From Halomicrobium urmianum (GTDB lineage: Archaea > Halobacteriota > Halobacteria > Halobacteriales > Haloarculaceae): DNA of 64,000 bases. Shown in pieces: positions 7,937 to 17,853 of this stretch. The stretch spans positions 496,001 through 560,000 of the forward strand of contig NZ_CP084090.1 in assembly GCF_020217425.1 (NCBI RefSeq). Direction: 5' to 3'. Each line of letters starts with the position of its first letter. The first letter of the stretch is position 1. The notes below the pieces were generated by a model. The model was not told the DNA's origin and searched no databases. It saw nothing but the letters and a program-made list of their open reading frames with translations. The position numbers and the translations under genes are program-made.

Positions 7937-9331
7937 TTACGCCAGCGGGAAGATCGACGAGAGGAACAGCGTCGTGATCAGGCCGGTGACCGCGATGAGC
8001 GTCGTCAGGACGGTCCAGGTACGCAGCGTCTCGCCCTGAGTGAGACCACCGATCTCCTTGACCAGCCAGAACCCGGAGTCGTTGTACCACGAGCAGATGT
8101 TCCCGCCCGCGCCGATGGCCATCACGAGATAGGCGGGGTGGACGGACAGCGCCGAGATTTGCGGCGCCATGATGCCTGCAGTCGTGAGCATCGCGGCAGT
8201 GGCCGAGCCCTGTGCGATCCGGACGACCGCGGCGACGAGCCAGGCGGTGACGATCATCGGGATACCGACCCCGCTCAGCGCGGCGGTGATGTAGTCGCCG
8301 AGGCCGGAGGCCGCCAGTAGCGCGCCGAACGCGCCGCCGGCCGCGGTGATCGCGGCGATGTTGCCACCGCTCTTGAGGGCCTCGGTGAGTTCCTCGGTCC
8401 ACTCGTCGCGGTCCATGCCGCTGTACCGGTAGAACGTCCACGCCGAGGCCAGGGCGGCGACGGTGAGTGCGACGTTCTTGTCCCCGAGGAACGCCACGAC
8501 GGGCTGGACCTCTGCCAGGGTCGGCCAGACCTCCTGGAAGGCGTCCACGGCGGTCGCCGCGCCGACGAGCACCACGGCGAGGAGAATCGGCAGCGAAGAC
8601 TCGAGGACGCCGGGGAGGCTGCTGGTGTCCCGGTTGGCGATGTCCTCCAGTTCCTCGGTCGAGCTCGCCATGGCGTCCCGCAGCGGGATGTCCATGCGCG
8701 CGTTGAGCCAGCGCCCGTAGCCGATGCCGGCGACGATGGCCGCGGGAATCGCCATCGCGACGCCGATCAGAATCGTGATGCCGAGGTCGACGCCGAGTTC
8801 GGCGGCGACCGCGAGCGGACCGGGCGTCGGCGGCACGAACACGTGTGCCGTCGCGGCGCCGGCGCCGACGACCACGATGAACAGCGTGTAGTCCCGGCCG
8901 ACGCGGGCCCGCATCGAACGGGCCAGCGGTGCCATCAGGTAGAACACGCTGTCGAAGAACACCGGAATCGCGAGGACGCTACTGCTGCCCCACAGTGCGA
9001 TGTCGGAGTTCTCCTCACCGAGCAGGTTCTGGAACCCGCGAACGATGCGCTGGGCCGCACCGCTCTCGAGCATCGACTTGCCGATGATCGCGGCCATCAG
9101 TATCGGTATCCCGATTCCAGCCATTCCGCTGCCGAACGCGTCCGCCGTCGCCGTGGCTGCCTCCGGCAGAGCGAAGTCCTGCACGAAGGCGGCGTTGATC
9201 ACGCCGACGAAGAAAGCCGCCATGATCAGCCCGACGAACGCCGGCAGATCCAGCACGACCAGCAGTAGCACGACCGCTGCGAGTCCGAGAAGGAACGTCA
9301 ACAGCGGACTGTGTGCGAATTCAATTGCCAT
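7937..9331 (-). CDS. gntP: GntP-family gluconate/organic-acid permease
   Basis: A 464-residue transporter of the GntP family, predicted with about 12-14 membrane segments. Typical stretches include FGSGMAGIGIPILMAAIIGKSMLESGAAQRIV near residues 67-98 and VPPTPGPLAVAAELGVDLG near 167-185. Members carry gluconate or related sugar acids with protons or Na+. No sugar-acid catabolic gene is adjacent, so the substrate is not fixed by context. An A+T-rich promoter region lies directly upstream. Confidence 0.9.
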   Translation of the reverse strand: MAIEFAHSPLLTFLLGLAAVVLLLVVLDLPAFVGLIMAAFFVGVINAAFVQDFALPEAATATADAFGSGMAGIGIPILMAAIIGKSMLESGAAQRIVRGFQNLLGEENSDIALWGSSSVLAIPVFFDSVFYLMAPLARSMRARVGRDYTLFIVVVGAGAATAHVFVPPTPGPLAVAAELGVDLGITILIGVAMAIPAAIVAGIGYGRWLNARMDIPLRDAMASSTEELEDIANRDTSSLPGVLESSLPILLAVVLVGAATAVDAFQEVWPTLAEVQPVVAFLGDKNVALTVAALASAWTFYRYSGMDRDEWTEELTEALKSGGNIAAITAAGGAFGALLAASGLGDYITAALSGVGIPMIVTAWLVAAVVRIAQGSATAAMLTTAGIMAPQISALSVHPAYLVMAIGAGGNICSWYNDSGFWLVKEIGGLTQGETLRTWTVLTTLIAVTGLITTLFLSSIFPLA

Positions 9332-9746
9332 CTGTTACTACCTCACATCAGTATCACCTGTACTACGGTTATAAATAACTATTGGTGTTGTACATATTTA
9401 TTAGGTGTTTGACCTCACCGCCCTATTGCGATTTTACCGATATTGGATAGAGAGATTATCATAACCCACGTTTATACTATATAATGAAAGAGTGTGTTCA
9501 CCAGACGGTTCTCGGTACGATGTGGTCGATATCCAGGCAAATGCGGACGAGTCGAGCGGAGAGGCCGGCGGTGCGTCGGAGGAAAAGACTGGCAGTCGGC
9601 CAGCGATGCCATCAGGCTATCAGACGATCGAAGAGAAACGACGAAAGCTGGTCACCGGGAGACGACCAGCGGGAGTCACCCGAGCCCGGCCGCACACAGC
9701 TCGGCCGGACGCCAGTAGGCTCGCTGCGCTCGGTTGGACGCCAGCG
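9332..9746. other. intergenic region upstream of gntP and downstream of secY
   Basis: 415 bases. Positions 9332-9490 are A+T-rich and hold the gntP promoter plus a plus-strand TATA-like run (tttatactatataatg, 9470-9485) with no convincing gene behind it. The rest is high GC, and its frames have no protein-like composition. Confidence 0.45.
9366..9409 (-). promoter_or_regulatory. gntP promoter with two direct-repeat half-sites
   Basis: On the minus strand AGTTATTTATAACCG (9366-9380) gives a TATA box about 35-50 bases before the gntP ATG. Just upstream are two similar copies, ATTGGTGTT (9381-9389) and ATTAGGTGTT (9400-9409), about 19-20 bases or two helical turns apart, a layout typical of a regulator binding one DNA face. 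The regulator is unknown. Confidence 0.45.
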
Positions 9747-11216
9747 TTACCCGAACATCTGGCGCATCATCGGGTGCATCTCCATGAGCTGCTCCTCGGC
9801 AATCTCCTCGTACAGCTTGTACGTGATAGAGACCGTCAGCAGCAGGCCCGTACCGGAGACGCTCCCGATGGTACCCAGCATGTTGGCCATGACGGCTAGC
9901 AGCCCGACGAGCGCGCCGCCGATGACCGTCACCTGCGGGATGTAGCGCTCGAGGACCTTCTCGATGACGCCGACGTTCTGCCGGAAGCCGGGGATCTGCA
10001 TCCCGGAGTTGTGGATCTGCTGGGCGGTCGACTCCGGACCCATGTCCGTCGTCTCGACCCAGAAGACCGCGAAGATGGCGCCGCCGATGACCATCACGGT
10101 GAGGTCGATGCCGACGCGGACCAGCACCTTCGCGGCCGGCTGGCTGGCCTCACCGAGCCACCACATCCAGTCGCCTCGCGACTGGATCGGGGCCAGGTAG
10201 TAGAACAGCCCGCCGGTCGGGCTACCGTTGCTGTAGGTGCCCAGCCACGCGGGCATGTTCCCGAGCTGGGAGTTGAGGATCTGCCCCAGGAACTGCAAGT
10301 TAGCCTGGAGCGCCCGGACGAGGATCATCGGCAGGACGCTCGCGTAGATGAGCTTCACGGGGAAGCGACCGCGTGCGCCCTTGACCCGCGCGTTCGAGAG
10401 CGGGATCTCGACCCGGACGGACTCGGCGTAGACGACCACGACGAAGATGAGCACCGTCGTGATCAGTCCCAGGACGTTCCCCTGCCCGACGAACAGCGTC
10501 TGGAGGCCGCTCGGCGAGAGCAGCTGCACGCCCGCGTCGCCGAAAACGATGTTCCACCAGGCGGGCAGGAGCCCGAGCTGGTTGCCGCCGAGCATCGGGT
10601 GACCGAACAGGCCGCCCATCAGCCGCTGGCTCACGCCGGCGACGATGAACAGGCCGATACCGCTCCCGACGCCCCACTTGGAGATGACCTCGTCCATGAA
10701 CAGGATGAGGACGCCGCCGACGGCGATCTGGGCGAAGATCAGCCACTGTACGGCCGCGAGCGGCACGCCCAGCGACTGGGCGACCGCCGGGTCCGCCGGC
10801 AGGAAGTTGCCGGCGAACACCATCGGCAGGCCGGTCAGGCAGATCATCACCAGCACCAGGAACTTCTGGAGGCCCTGGTAGAGGATCTGGTCCCGGGGGT
10901 TGTTCTGGGTGTCCAGACCCAGCAGGTTCGCACCGCCCAGCAGCTGCAGGACGATGCTGGCAGTCACGATCGGGCCGATCCCCAGCTGCATGATGCTCCC
11001 CTGGCCCACCGCCAGGATCGAACTGAACCGCCCGAAGACAGACCCCTGATTGGGGTCGAAGTCGAGGCCGAACAGCAGCACGTTCGTCAGGAAAAAGTAC
11101 AGGACGAGCACGCCCGCCGTCCACGCGAGCTTGCGCTTGAACGGGACGTGCCCCTCCGGCCGGCGTACTGCCGGCATCCTGACGAGCACTGGTTCGGCGG
11201 CGTCCTTCCAGCTCAT
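9747..11216 (-). CDS. secY: preprotein translocase subunit SecY
   Basis: The 489-residue channel subunit of the archaeal Sec61/SecY translocon, with ten membrane segments expected. Recognisable parts are the N-terminal amphipathic start (VRRPEGHVPFKRKLAWT), the helix-2 region GQGSIMQLGIGPIVTASIV and the C-terminal GTGLLLTVSITYKLYEE. It is the last gene of the ribosomal superoperon, three bases after uL15, the usual archaeal position. Adenylate kinase, which follows secY in many archaea, is absent here. Confidence 0.97.
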   Translation of the reverse strand: MSWKDAAEPVLVRMPAVRRPEGHVPFKRKLAWTAGVLVLYFFLTNVLLFGLDFDPNQGSVFGRFSSILAVGQGSIMQLGIGPIVTASIVLQLLGGANLLGLDTQNNPRDQILYQGLQKFLVLVMICLTGLPMVFAGNFLPADPAVAQSLGVPLAAVQWLIFAQIAVGGVLILFMDEVISKWGVGSGIGLFIVAGVSQRLMGGLFGHPMLGGNQLGLLPAWWNIVFGDAGVQLLSPSGLQTLFVGQGNVLGLITTVLIFVVVVYAESVRVEIPLSNARVKGARGRFPVKLIYASVLPMILVRALQANLQFLGQILNSQLGNMPAWLGTYSNGSPTGGLFYYLAPIQSRGDWMWWLGEASQPAAKVLVRVGIDLTVMVIGGAIFAVFWVETTDMGPESTAQQIHNSGMQIPGFRQNVGVIEKVLERYIPQVTVIGGALVGLLAVMANMLGTIGSVSGTGLLLTVSITYKLYEEIAEEQLMEMHPMMRQMFG

Positions 11217-11219
11217 TGC

Positions 11220-11720
11220 TTATTCCTCGTCGGTATCTTCGTCGTCCTCGTCGTCGGCCCGCGCTTCAGCGCGCTCCTGGCCGCGCTCGGTCAGTTCGAC
11301 GCTCCCGCCGGCGGCCTCGACCTTGTCGCGGGCTCCGTCGGAAAAGGCGTCGGCGACCAGTTCCAGCTCGTTGCGGACCTGGCCGGTACCGAGGACCTTC
11401 ACGGCGTCGACCTCGTGGCCGTCGTCGACGACGTCCCGGACGTCGATCCGGTAGCCGCCGTCGGTCTCCTCGGCGACGTCCTCGGCCGCGAGGAGCGCGG
11501 CGTCCTCGTCGAGTTCGCGGACGTCGACCTCTGCGACGTCCTCCTTGACCTTCTCGGGACGGTCGAACCCTGACTTGCCGAGCGGTTCGTGGTTGTGGAA
11601 CTCGTGCTTATCGCGCCCGGCCGCGCCGCGGCCGCCCCGATGGCCGGCCCCACGGCGGTTCTTGTGGGAACCGCCGCCGTGCGTGCGCGAGCCGCGCTGT
11701 CGCTTTTTCTTGCTGGTCAT
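11220..11720 (-). CDS. rpl15: 50S ribosomal protein uL15
   Basis: 166 residues, with the glycine/basic N-terminus of L15 (TSKKKRQRGSRTHGGGSH) that threads into 23S rRNA, and an acidic C-terminus ending ADDEDDEDTDEE, an extension typical of halophiles. Its first base is shared with the end of the uL30 gene, so the two are translationally coupled. Confidence 0.97.
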   Translation of the reverse strand: MTSKKKRQRGSRTHGGGSHKNRRGAGHRGGRGAAGRDKHEFHNHEPLGKSGFDRPEKVKEDVAEVDVRELDEDAALLAAEDVAEETDGGYRIDVRDVVDDGHEVDAVKVLGTGQVRNELELVADAFSDGARDKVEAAGGSVELTERGQERAEARADDEDDEDTDEE

Positions 11721-12184
11721 TATCGCATCGCCTCCAGGAGGTCGTCGATCTGCTCGGTGTCGTGCTTGCCGAGCTGTCCTCCTTCCTTGGTCGGGTGCTT
11801 GACTCCGTCGTGGCCGCCGCGGGGCGGGTGGAGACGGAGCGTCGGCGAGAGGCCCTCGTCCTGCAGCTTCGTCTCCTCGTCGATCAGCGCCTCGGCGAGG
11901 GCCGGGATGTCGTCGTAGTCGGTGTTCTCGGCGACCCAGTCGTCGTCGACGTCGGCGTCGCCCTCGGCGGGCTCGCCGCGGCGCGCGATGAGACGCTCGA
12001 CCGTCTCCTGGCTGGGCTCGCCGTAGGCGACGAAGTCGTTGACCTTCGTCACCATGCCACGGTACGTGTCCGTCTCCGGGACGAAGGTGCAGTGGTTCAC
12101 CTCGTGGACGTTGAGCATCTCCAGGGTGTCCGCGATGTCCTGGTTCATGTTCACGTCGCCACGGAGCTGGACAAGTGCCTGCAT
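11720..12184 (-). CDS. rpl30: 50S ribosomal protein uL30
   Basis: 154 residues starting [12 protein letters not shown], close in length and wording to known haloarchaeal L30. A second ATG three bases upstream (12187) is possible. Archaeal L30 is about twice as long as bacterial L30, and the extra C-terminal half (HPPRGGHDGVKHPTKEG) is present. A longer open frame upstream is only a shadow of uS5. Confidence 0.96.
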   Translation of the reverse strand: MQALVQLRGDVNMNQDIADTLEMLNVHEVNHCTFVPETDTYRGMVTKVNDFVAYGEPSQETVERLIARRGEPAEGDADVDDDWVAENTDYDDIPALAEALIDEETKLQDEGLSPTLRLHPPRGGHDGVKHPTKEGGQLGKHDTEQIDDLLEAMR

Positions 12185-12816
12185 CATTCGATCACCTCGC
12201 GCTTCTCGAACGTGCGCTCGGGCACGCGCGCCTCGGCGGTGTTCTTCAGGGCGTTGAACGTCGCCTTGGCGAAGTTCACCGTCGTGCGCGTGTTGCCCGA
12301 GGAGCGCGTCCAGATGTCCTCGATGCCTGCGAGTTCGAGAACCTTTCGGACGGTCTCCCCGCCCGCCAGGCCCAGCCCGCGCGGGGCGGGCTGGAGCTCG
12401 ACCTCGACGCTGCCGGCCTTGCCGGTGGTGCGCAGCGCGACCGTGTGGGGGCGGCCGCAGCCACACTCCCAGGACCCGCAGCCCCGGGAGACGTCGATGA
12501 GGTTGAGCTTCCCGATGTTGATCGCCTTCTGGATCGCACCGCCGACCTGGTCGTCACGCCCCTCGGCGTAGCCGACGAGGCCGTCGCGGTTGCCCACCAC
12601 GACGACGCAGCGGAACTTCACCCGGCGCCCGGAGTCGGTCATGCGCTGGACCATGTTGATGTCCAGCACCTCGTCCTCCAGGTCCGGGACCAGCTGGTCG
12701 ACGATCTCCGGTTCCTTCAGCGGCAGGCCCGAGTTGAGGGCCTCCTGCATCGTGTCGATCTCGCCGTCCGCGACCTGTCGACCAAGCCGCGTCCGGGGCT
12801 CCCATCCATTACTCAT
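12184..12816 (-). CDS. rps5: 30S ribosomal protein uS5
   Basis: 210 residues. The double-stranded RNA-binding region ([21 protein letters not shown]) and the C-terminal [19 protein letters not shown] are clear. A Cys cluster, [12 protein letters not shown] (about residues 113-124), is the archaeal insertion. It overlaps uL18 upstream by four bases (ATGA type). Confidence 0.97.
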   Translation of the reverse strand: MSNGWEPRTRLGRQVADGEIDTMQEALNSGLPLKEPEIVDQLVPDLEDEVLDINMVQRMTDSGRRVKFRCVVVVGNRDGLVGYAEGRDDQVGGAIQKAINIGKLNLIDVSRGCGSWECGCGRPHTVALRTTGKAGSVEVELQPAPRGLGLAGGETVRKVLELAGIEDIWTRSSGNTRTTVNFAKATFNALKNTAEARVPERTFEKREVIE

Positions 12817-13373
12817 AGTTCATCTGCCTCCAGTAGCGTCTCACGGATCTCGTCGAAGTGCTCGGGCAGTTCCGTCGCGTCGAACTCCCCGCCGTACAGG
12901 TCGCCATCGACCTGCTCGGCGTACTCGGCGACGTGGGCACCGCGCGTGCGCTGCCAGTCGGCGAGCACGTCGTCGTTGTGGGGGATCTCGAGACCCGCGT
13001 CGATTGCACCTTCCTGTACTGCGAACACCTTGCTGCCGGGCGTCGGGGTGTTGAGCCCGATGTCCAGCACAGCCTCCTCGACGCCCGCCTCGACGGCGCG
13101 GCGTCCCGCGAGGAGACCGGTGAGGTAGGCCGCGGGCACGTTGCCCGTCGGGGCCTCCCAGCCGAAGTCGCGCAGGTCGCGCGACTCGGCGGCAGCAAGC
13201 GTTCGATCGCCGTCGGGCCCGACCGTCACCAGCTGCGCCCTGACGTGCTTGTTGCTCTTGCGAGCAACGAGGCGGGGCTTGCCGGATTTCAGCAGGCGCA
13301 ACCGCTGATGGTAGTCCGTCCGGGCCTCGCGGCGTCGCCGCATCGGCACCGTGTATCGTGGTCCTGTCGCCAT
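12813..13373 (-). CDS. rpl18: 50S ribosomal protein uL18
   Basis: 186 residues, starting [20 protein letters not shown] as in other haloarchaeal L18. It binds 5S rRNA in the central protuberance together with uL5. The core [19 protein letters not shown] is followed by the archaeal C-terminal extension. Confidence 0.97.
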   Translation of the reverse strand: MATGPRYTVPMRRRREARTDYHQRLRLLKSGKPRLVARKSNKHVRAQLVTVGPDGDRTLAAAESRDLRDFGWEAPTGNVPAAYLTGLLAGRRAVEAGVEEAVLDIGLNTPTPGSKVFAVQEGAIDAGLEIPHNDDVLADWQRTRGAHVAEYAEQVDGDLYGGEFDATELPEHFDEIRETLLEADEL

Positions 13374-13825
13374 TATTCGTCACCGTAGTTTGCTTCGACG
13401 TACCGTTCGAGGTCGGCGACGCTGTCGAACTCGCCGCCGCCCGCCCGGTCGTACAGTTCGCGGTACTCCGAGCTATCGAGCGTGCCCTCTTCGTCGCGGA
13501 GTTCCTTGAGCCGCTTGCGCTGCGCGCGGATCCGGGACTCCCAGTCCTCCTTGGGGTCCTGCCGGGCGCCGGCCTTGCCCTTGCGGGAGCCGGGACCCGA
13601 CTGGTGCCCGTAGGCACGCTTCGCCTGGCGCTCCCGCGCGCGACCGCGCGAGTTGCCCGTGGCGTCTTTCGCCTCGATAGCGCCCTCGTCGATCAGTTCG
13701 CGGACGTCCTCGCGGGTGATCGCGTCGGCCAGGTCGCCCTGTCGTTCAGGGTCGAACCAGACCTTGTTCTTCCCGACGTCGAGGATGTCCGCTGCGAGTC
13801 GCTTCTGTGCGCTCAGGTCAGTCAT
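13373..13825 (-). CDS. rpl19e: 50S ribosomal protein eL19
   Basis: 150 residues, a protein found only in archaea and eukaryotes. [20 protein letters not shown] and KVWFDPERQ at the start, then a long basic helix ([20 protein letters not shown]), match the family. It overlaps eL32 by four bases. Confidence 0.97.
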   Translation of the reverse strand: MTDLSAQKRLAADILDVGKNKVWFDPERQGDLADAITREDVRELIDEGAIEAKDATGNSRGRARERQAKRAYGHQSGPGSRKGKAGARQDPKEDWESRIRAQRKRLKELRDEEGTLDSSEYRELYDRAGGGEFDSVADLERYVEANYGDE

Positions 13826-14706
13826 TCTGACACCTCCACTTCCTCGTAGGTGGGGTTGAGCACGCGGATGCCCTCTTCCTCGGCGACCTCCTCGATGCGC
13901 TCGCGCTTGCGACCGCCGACCTTGGAGGCGATCCGAACGGCCTCCGTGTCGCCGTCGACGCCCTCGAGGTCGTCCACGTTGTGCACGCGGACCTCCTCGA
14001 AGCCGGAGGGGTGCTTGCCGCGCACCGCCGTCGGGCTGCGGAAGCCGGCCTGGACGGTGTCGCCCTTGCCCTTGACGCCGCGGCGCTGCTTCGAGAGCGT
14101 GCCGCGGGGCTTGCGCCAGGAGGTCGGCACGCGCTTCTTCTTGTGGTAGTCCTGGCGGTTGAACTGGGGCTTGCCGACGCGCCGGCGCTGTTCGAGGAGG
14201 CGTTCCTCCTCCTCGTCGAGGTCGGGCGTCTTGTCGACGAGCCCGCGCGGGCGGAGTTCCGTCTCGACGTCCTCCGCCGTCTCCTCGGGCGCCTCGGGTT
14301 CCTCTTCCTCGACCTCGGCCTCGGTCTCCGCTTCGACCTCGAGACCGCCGACGTCCGCCTTGATGCGGGCCGCCAGCGCGTTCCCGATGCCGCTGACCTC
14401 GGCCAGGTCCGACTGGTCGGCACCGCGGACGTCGTCCACGGCGTCGAAGCCGGCCTCGCGGAGCGACTCGGCCTTCGAGTCGCCGACGCCGCTGATGTCG
14501 GTCAGGTCCTCGAACTCCTCGTCGTCCTGCTCGTCCTCGGCCTCCGCTTCCGCTTCGGCCTCCTCGGCGCGCTGGTCGGGGTCCTCGACGGGTTCGCCGG
14601 CCGAGGGGTCCTCGGACTCGATGTCCTCCTCGGCGGCCTCGCCCTGCGGGAGTCCCGACTCGTCGGCGTTGGCGTCAGTGGTTCGTGAGTTGTCGTCGTC
14701 GGCCAT
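13822..14706 (-). CDS. rpl32e: 50S ribosomal protein eL32 with acidic helix-hairpin-helix extension
   Basis: 294 residues, longer than the roughly 240 I recall for haloarchaeal eL32. Residues 1-66 are extremely acidic. Two helix-hairpin-helix-like motifs follow ([20 protein letters not shown] from residue 68; [15 protein letters not shown] from 101), then another acidic stretch, and the true eL32 core begins near 150 ([20 protein letters not shown]). The extension may bind rRNA or DNA, by analogy with other such motifs. Confidence 0.96.
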   Translation of the reverse strand: MADDDNSRTTDANADESGLPQGEAAEEDIESEDPSAGEPVEDPDQRAEEAEAEAEAEDEQDDEEFEDLTDISGVGDSKAESLREAGFDAVDDVRGADQSDLAEVSGIGNALAARIKADVGGLEVEAETEAEVEEEEPEAPEETAEDVETELRPRGLVDKTPDLDEEEERLLEQRRRVGKPQFNRQDYHKKKRVPTSWRKPRGTLSKQRRGVKGKGDTVQAGFRSPTAVRGKHPSGFEEVRVHNVDDLEGVDGDTEAVRIASKVGGRKRERIEEVAEEEGIRVLNPTYEEVEVSE

Positions 14707-15242
14707 CAGGCGTCACCTCGGTTCGGTTTCTCGGTGATGTACACGCCGTCCTGGAACACCCTGACGTCCTTGTCGTTGACGCGGGTGAGCTGTTCGATGT
14801 CGGCGGCGGTCTGGCCGACGGCCTCGATGTCCGGACCGGAGAGGGTGATCTCCTCGCCGTCGATCTGGACGTCGGTGTCGCCGTGGACGGGCGTCCGTCG
14901 GGGCGCCTTCTCACCGAGGAAGTTCTCGATGACGACGTCGCCGTTCTCGACGGCCACGTCCATCGGGAAGTGGGAGTAGAAGACCTCCATCTGATACTCC
15001 CAGCCCTCGGTGACCCCGTGGAACATGTTCTCCACGTGGCTCTCGAAGGTCCCGATGGTCGACCGGGTCTTGGCGTCGCTCTCGTCGGACTCGACGACGA
15101 CGCTGCCGTCCTCGACGGACACGTCGACGTCCGGGTACCAGAGCCGCCGCGTTACGCTACCTTCCGGCCCGTCGACCGTCAGCTCGAGATGGTCCATCTC
15201 GGCGCTGACGTCCTCGGGCACCTGTAGTTCTACTCGTGGCAT
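14706..15242 (-). CDS. rpl6: 50S ribosomal protein uL6
   Basis: 178 residues from [17 protein letters not shown], the length of other haloarchaeal L6. Frames extending further upstream are not supported because they run into uS8. The C-terminal region ([20 protein letters not shown]) is the conserved rRNA-contact part. It follows uS8 by two bases. Confidence 0.97.
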   Translation of the reverse strand: MPRVELQVPEDVSAEMDHLELTVDGPEGSVTRRLWYPDVDVSVEDGSVVVESDESDAKTRSTIGTFESHVENMFHGVTEGWEYQMEVFYSHFPMDVAVENGDVVIENFLGEKAPRRTPVHGDTDVQIDGEEITLSGPDIEAVGQTAADIEQLTRVNDKDVRVFQDGVYITEKPNRGDA

Positions 15243-15244
15243 TG

Positions 15245-15637
15245 TCAGTACACGTACGCGATGACCTGGCCACCGACGCCCTCCTCGCGGGCGTCGTAGT
15301 GGCTCATGATGCCGTGGCTGGTCGTGACGACGAGCGTGCCGTAGTCGCGGGCGGGGAGGAACCGCTTCTCCCACTTCTCGAACTCGTCTGCGCCCGCGGA
15401 GTAGCGGGGCTTGACCGGACCACATTCGTTGATGGCACCTTTCAGTTCGATCTCGAACTGACCGGCCTTGCCGTCGTCGACGAACGTGAATCCGTCGATG
15501 TACCCGCGGTCGTAGAAGACCTCGAGTACGCTGCCGATCTCGTTCGAGGCGGGCTGTACCGTCTGCTCCAGGTGGCCGACGCTCTCCGCGTTGTCGATCG
15601 CCGAGAGCGCGCTGGCGAGTGGGTCGTTCTCCGTCAT
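15245..15637 (-). CDS. rps8: 30S ribosomal protein uS8
   Basis: 130 residues. The N-terminal DPLASALSAIDNAESVG and C-terminal LVVTTSHGIMSHYDAREEG match archaeal S8, which binds helix 21 of 16S rRNA early in assembly. Two-base gaps separate it from uS14 and uL6. Confidence 0.97.
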   Translation of the reverse strand: MTENDPLASALSAIDNAESVGHLEQTVQPASNEIGSVLEVFYDRGYIDGFTFVDDGKAGQFEIELKGAINECGPVKPRYSAGADEFEKWEKRFLPARDYGTLVVTTSHGIMSHYDAREEGVGGQVIAYVY

Positions 15638-15639
15638 GG

Positions 15640-15834
15640 TTAGCTGTACTTATCGAAGCCCATGCCCCGGGAGATCTCCCGGAAGCACTGGCGACACAGC
15701 CAGATGTCGTACTTGCCGACCAGGCCCTGCTCGCGCCCGCAGCGCTGGCACTCCTGGATCTGTCCCGTGGGGACGTCTTCGTGTTCGGCCTCGGACTCGG
15801 CCCCGTCGTTGGCTGCTTCCTCGGATTCGCTCAT
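15640..15834 (-). CDS. rps14: 30S ribosomal protein uS14 (zinc-ribbon form)
   Basis: 64 residues from [11 protein letters not shown], with four zinc cysteines: C29 and C32 (CQRC), C47 and C50 (CRQC), followed by [14 protein letters not shown]. The acidic N-terminal 20 residues are a halophilic addition. It overlaps uL5 by four bases, which fixes the start; a much longer frame through uL5 is a shadow. Confidence 0.96.
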   Translation of the reverse strand: MSESEEAANDGAESEAEHEDVPTGQIQECQRCGREQGLVGKYDIWLCRQCFREISRGMGFDKYS

Positions 15835-16358
15835 TCGTTCACCTCCACGTCGAAGGTCGACTCGACGAAGGCGACGGCGTCGTCGCGGTCGAGCCGATGG
15901 TTCGACGGGATCGACCGCGAGGCCTTGTCCCGCTTGGCCACGCGGTAGCCCGGGCGGACGAGGTTGACCGTCACGTCCAGCCCGTAGATCCCGATGTTCG
16001 GGTCGTACTCCTGGCTCGGGAAGTCGGTGTGCTCCTCGACTCCGAAGCTGAAGTTGCCGGTCTCGTCGAACTGCGACGTTTCGAGGTCGACCAGTTCCAG
16101 CGCGGTCTCGAGGAACTCGTGAGCGTCCTCGTCGCGCAGGGTGACCTTCGCGCCGATCGGGTCGCCCTCGCGGATGTCGAACTCGCCGACGGTCTGCTGG
16201 GCGACCGTCTGGACCGGCTGCTGGCCGGCGACCTCCTCGAGGATGTCCTCGGCGTTGGCCAGTTCGCGACCGCCCTGGCCGATGCCCATGTGGACGACGA
16301 CCTTCTCGACGCTCGGTTCGCGCATCTCGTGGAACTGCCCTTCGGCGTCGGAGCTCAT
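15831..16358 (-). CDS. rpl5: 50S ribosomal protein uL5
   Basis: 175 residues. [20 protein letters not shown] near the start and the C-terminal [19 protein letters not shown] are archaeal L5 signatures. It binds 5S rRNA with uL18. Four-base overlaps with eS4 and uS14 indicate coupling. Confidence 0.97.
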   Translation of the reverse strand: MSSDAEGQFHEMREPSVEKVVVHMGIGQGGRELANAEDILEEVAGQQPVQTVAQQTVGEFDIREGDPIGAKVTLRDEDAHEFLETALELVDLETSQFDETGNFSFGVEEHTDFPSQEYDPNIGIYGLDVTVNLVRPGYRVAKRDKASRSIPSNHRLDRDDAVAFVESTFDVEVNE

Positions 16359-17095
16359 TCGTCGTCACCTCCCTCGATGACGTCCTCGGGCTCGTCGCCC
16401 TCGTCGCTTGTGAAGTTCTCGTCGATGACGACGACGTACTCCTCGACCGTCTCGAAGCCGTCGTCGTCCTGCTCGACGATCACGTTGTTGGGAGCCGAGC
16501 CCGGCGTGACCTGAATCTCGGCGATCTCGCCGATCTCGCCGGCGTGTGCGCCGTCGACGGCGGTGACGAGCGCGCCCTCCTCGTACTCGAAGTGGGCGAC
16601 AACCTCGTCGTCCTCGTTGCCGACGACGATGGAGTCGCCGGGCGAGTAGTCGGCGTCCTCGTCGACGAGCAGGGTCTGCCCGTCGTGCAGCGTCAGCTGG
16701 ACGTCGCCGCCGCTGACGTACTGCTTGTTGTCGATCCGGCCGAGCTTCGACTCCGCCGCGTCGGTGTCGATGGGGGTCAGCGCGAGCCGACCGCCCTGCC
16801 CGGGGAACACGCGATAGTACTCGTCGCGCTCGGTGAACGCCAGGATGTCGAACATCCCGACGGGCCGCTCCTCGTCGGAGACCGCCTTGCCGTTGATCAG
16901 GACGCTGTCCTGGTTGAGGGCGTAGCGGGCCTCCTTGCGGTTGTCGACGTAGCCGAGCACGTCCCGCAGGACGATCAGCAGGGGAACCCCCGCCTCGCCG
17001 TGCGGGCCGGCGTCGGCCTTGACGGTGAACGTCTCGGTCTTGCGCTCGACCGGCCAGCTCTCCGGCACCGACAGTCGCTTCTGATGCTTCGTCAT
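16355..17095 (-). CDS. rps4e: 30S ribosomal protein eS4
   Basis: 246 residues with the archaeal/eukaryotic S4e order: an N-terminal [20 protein letters not shown], an S4 RNA-binding motif near residues 40-85, and a KOW-type segment near 170-200 ([19 protein letters not shown]). It overlaps uL24 by four bases. Confidence 0.97.
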   Translation of the reverse strand: MTKHQKRLSVPESWPVERKTETFTVKADAGPHGEAGVPLLIVLRDVLGYVDNRKEARYALNQDSVLINGKAVSDEERPVGMFDILAFTERDEYYRVFPGQGGRLALTPIDTDAAESKLGRIDNKQYVSGGDVQLTLHDGQTLLVDEDADYSPGDSIVVGNEDDEVVAHFEYEEGALVTAVDGAHAGEIGEIAEIQVTPGSAPNNVIVEQDDDGFETVEEYVVVIDENFTSDEGDEPEDVIEGGDDE

Positions 17096-17454
17096 GCGCT
17101 ATCCTCCTCCGATTCGAGACGCGCCTCGCGTCGGTCGTCGTCCAGATCGAGGTCCGTGACGCGGAGGTTGCTCGCGTCGACGGGACGCGGCATCTCCTCG
17201 CCGTCCGTGGCCTCGACGGTGACGTCCTCGACGTAGATGTCGGCGTCGGCGAGGTCGACCTCGATGACCTCGCCCTCCTCGCCGGCGTAGTCGCCGCGGA
17301 GCACCTCGACCGTGTCGCCCGCGTTGACGCGGACGTTGCGCTGGCCGTACTCCTCGCGGAGGTCGTCGGACAGCGTGGCACGGACCTGCGTGTGCTTCTC
17401 GTGCAGCGGGGCGCGCCGTTCGCTCGTTCGCTGTTTAGATGGTTGTCGGCTCAT
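17092..17454 (-). CDS. rpl24: 50S ribosomal protein uL24
   Basis: 120 residues. The KOW motif [19 protein letters not shown] (residues of about 43-61) is textbook L24, an early 23S rRNA binder. The C-terminus is acidic. It directly abuts uL14 with no spacer. Confidence 0.97.
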   Translation of the reverse strand: MSRQPSKQRTSERRAPLHEKHTQVRATLSDDLREEYGQRNVRVNAGDTVEVLRGDYAGEEGEVIEVDLADADIYVEDVTVEATDGEEMPRPVDASNLRVTDLDLDDDRREARLESEEDSA

Positions 17455-17853
17455 CTATACGATCATCGTTGCGGTGCTCGCGATGGAGCCGAACCGTTCG
17501 GCGACCTCGCGAGCGATCGGGCCCTTGATCTCCGAGCCCTGGGGTTCCTCGTTCTCGTTGACGATGACGGCCGCGTTGTCCTCGAACTTCACGCGCGTGC
17601 CGTCGGGGCGGCGGAACGGCTTGCGCTGGCGGACGATCACCGCCTCCAGCACCTGCCGTCGCATCTCCGGGGTCCCCTTGGTGACGGAGACGGAGACCTT
17701 GTCGCCGATCCCCGCCTTGGGGTGGCGGTTCTTCGTGCCGGAGTAGCCCTGGACGGAGATCACCTTCAGCTCACGCGCGCCGGTGTTGTCGGCGCACGTG
17801 ATCAGCGATCCCTTCTCCAGGCCCGGCGTGACGTCGGCCTTCAGTGCCTCCAT
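17455..17853 (-). CDS. rpl14: 50S ribosomal protein uL14
   Basis: 132 residues. [19 protein letters not shown] and the [19 protein letters not shown] region match archaeal L14, which sits at the subunit interface. One base is shared with uS17. Confidence 0.97.
   Translation of the reverse strand: MEALKADVTPGLEKGSLITCADNTGARELKVISVQGYSGTKNRHPKAGIGDKVSVSVTKGTPEMRRQVLEAVIVRQRKPFRRPDGTRVKFEDNAAVIVNENEEPQGSEIKGPIAREVAERFGSIASTATMIV

Noticed and set aside
9484-9945. 153-codon plus-strand frame after a TATA-like run
   Set aside because: Its second half is antisense to secY and its first half is Arg/Ser-rich; no ribosome site or motif.
10011-11573. 520-codon plus-strand frame over secY and uL15
   Set aside because: His/Asp/Arg-rich antisense shadow of two certain genes.
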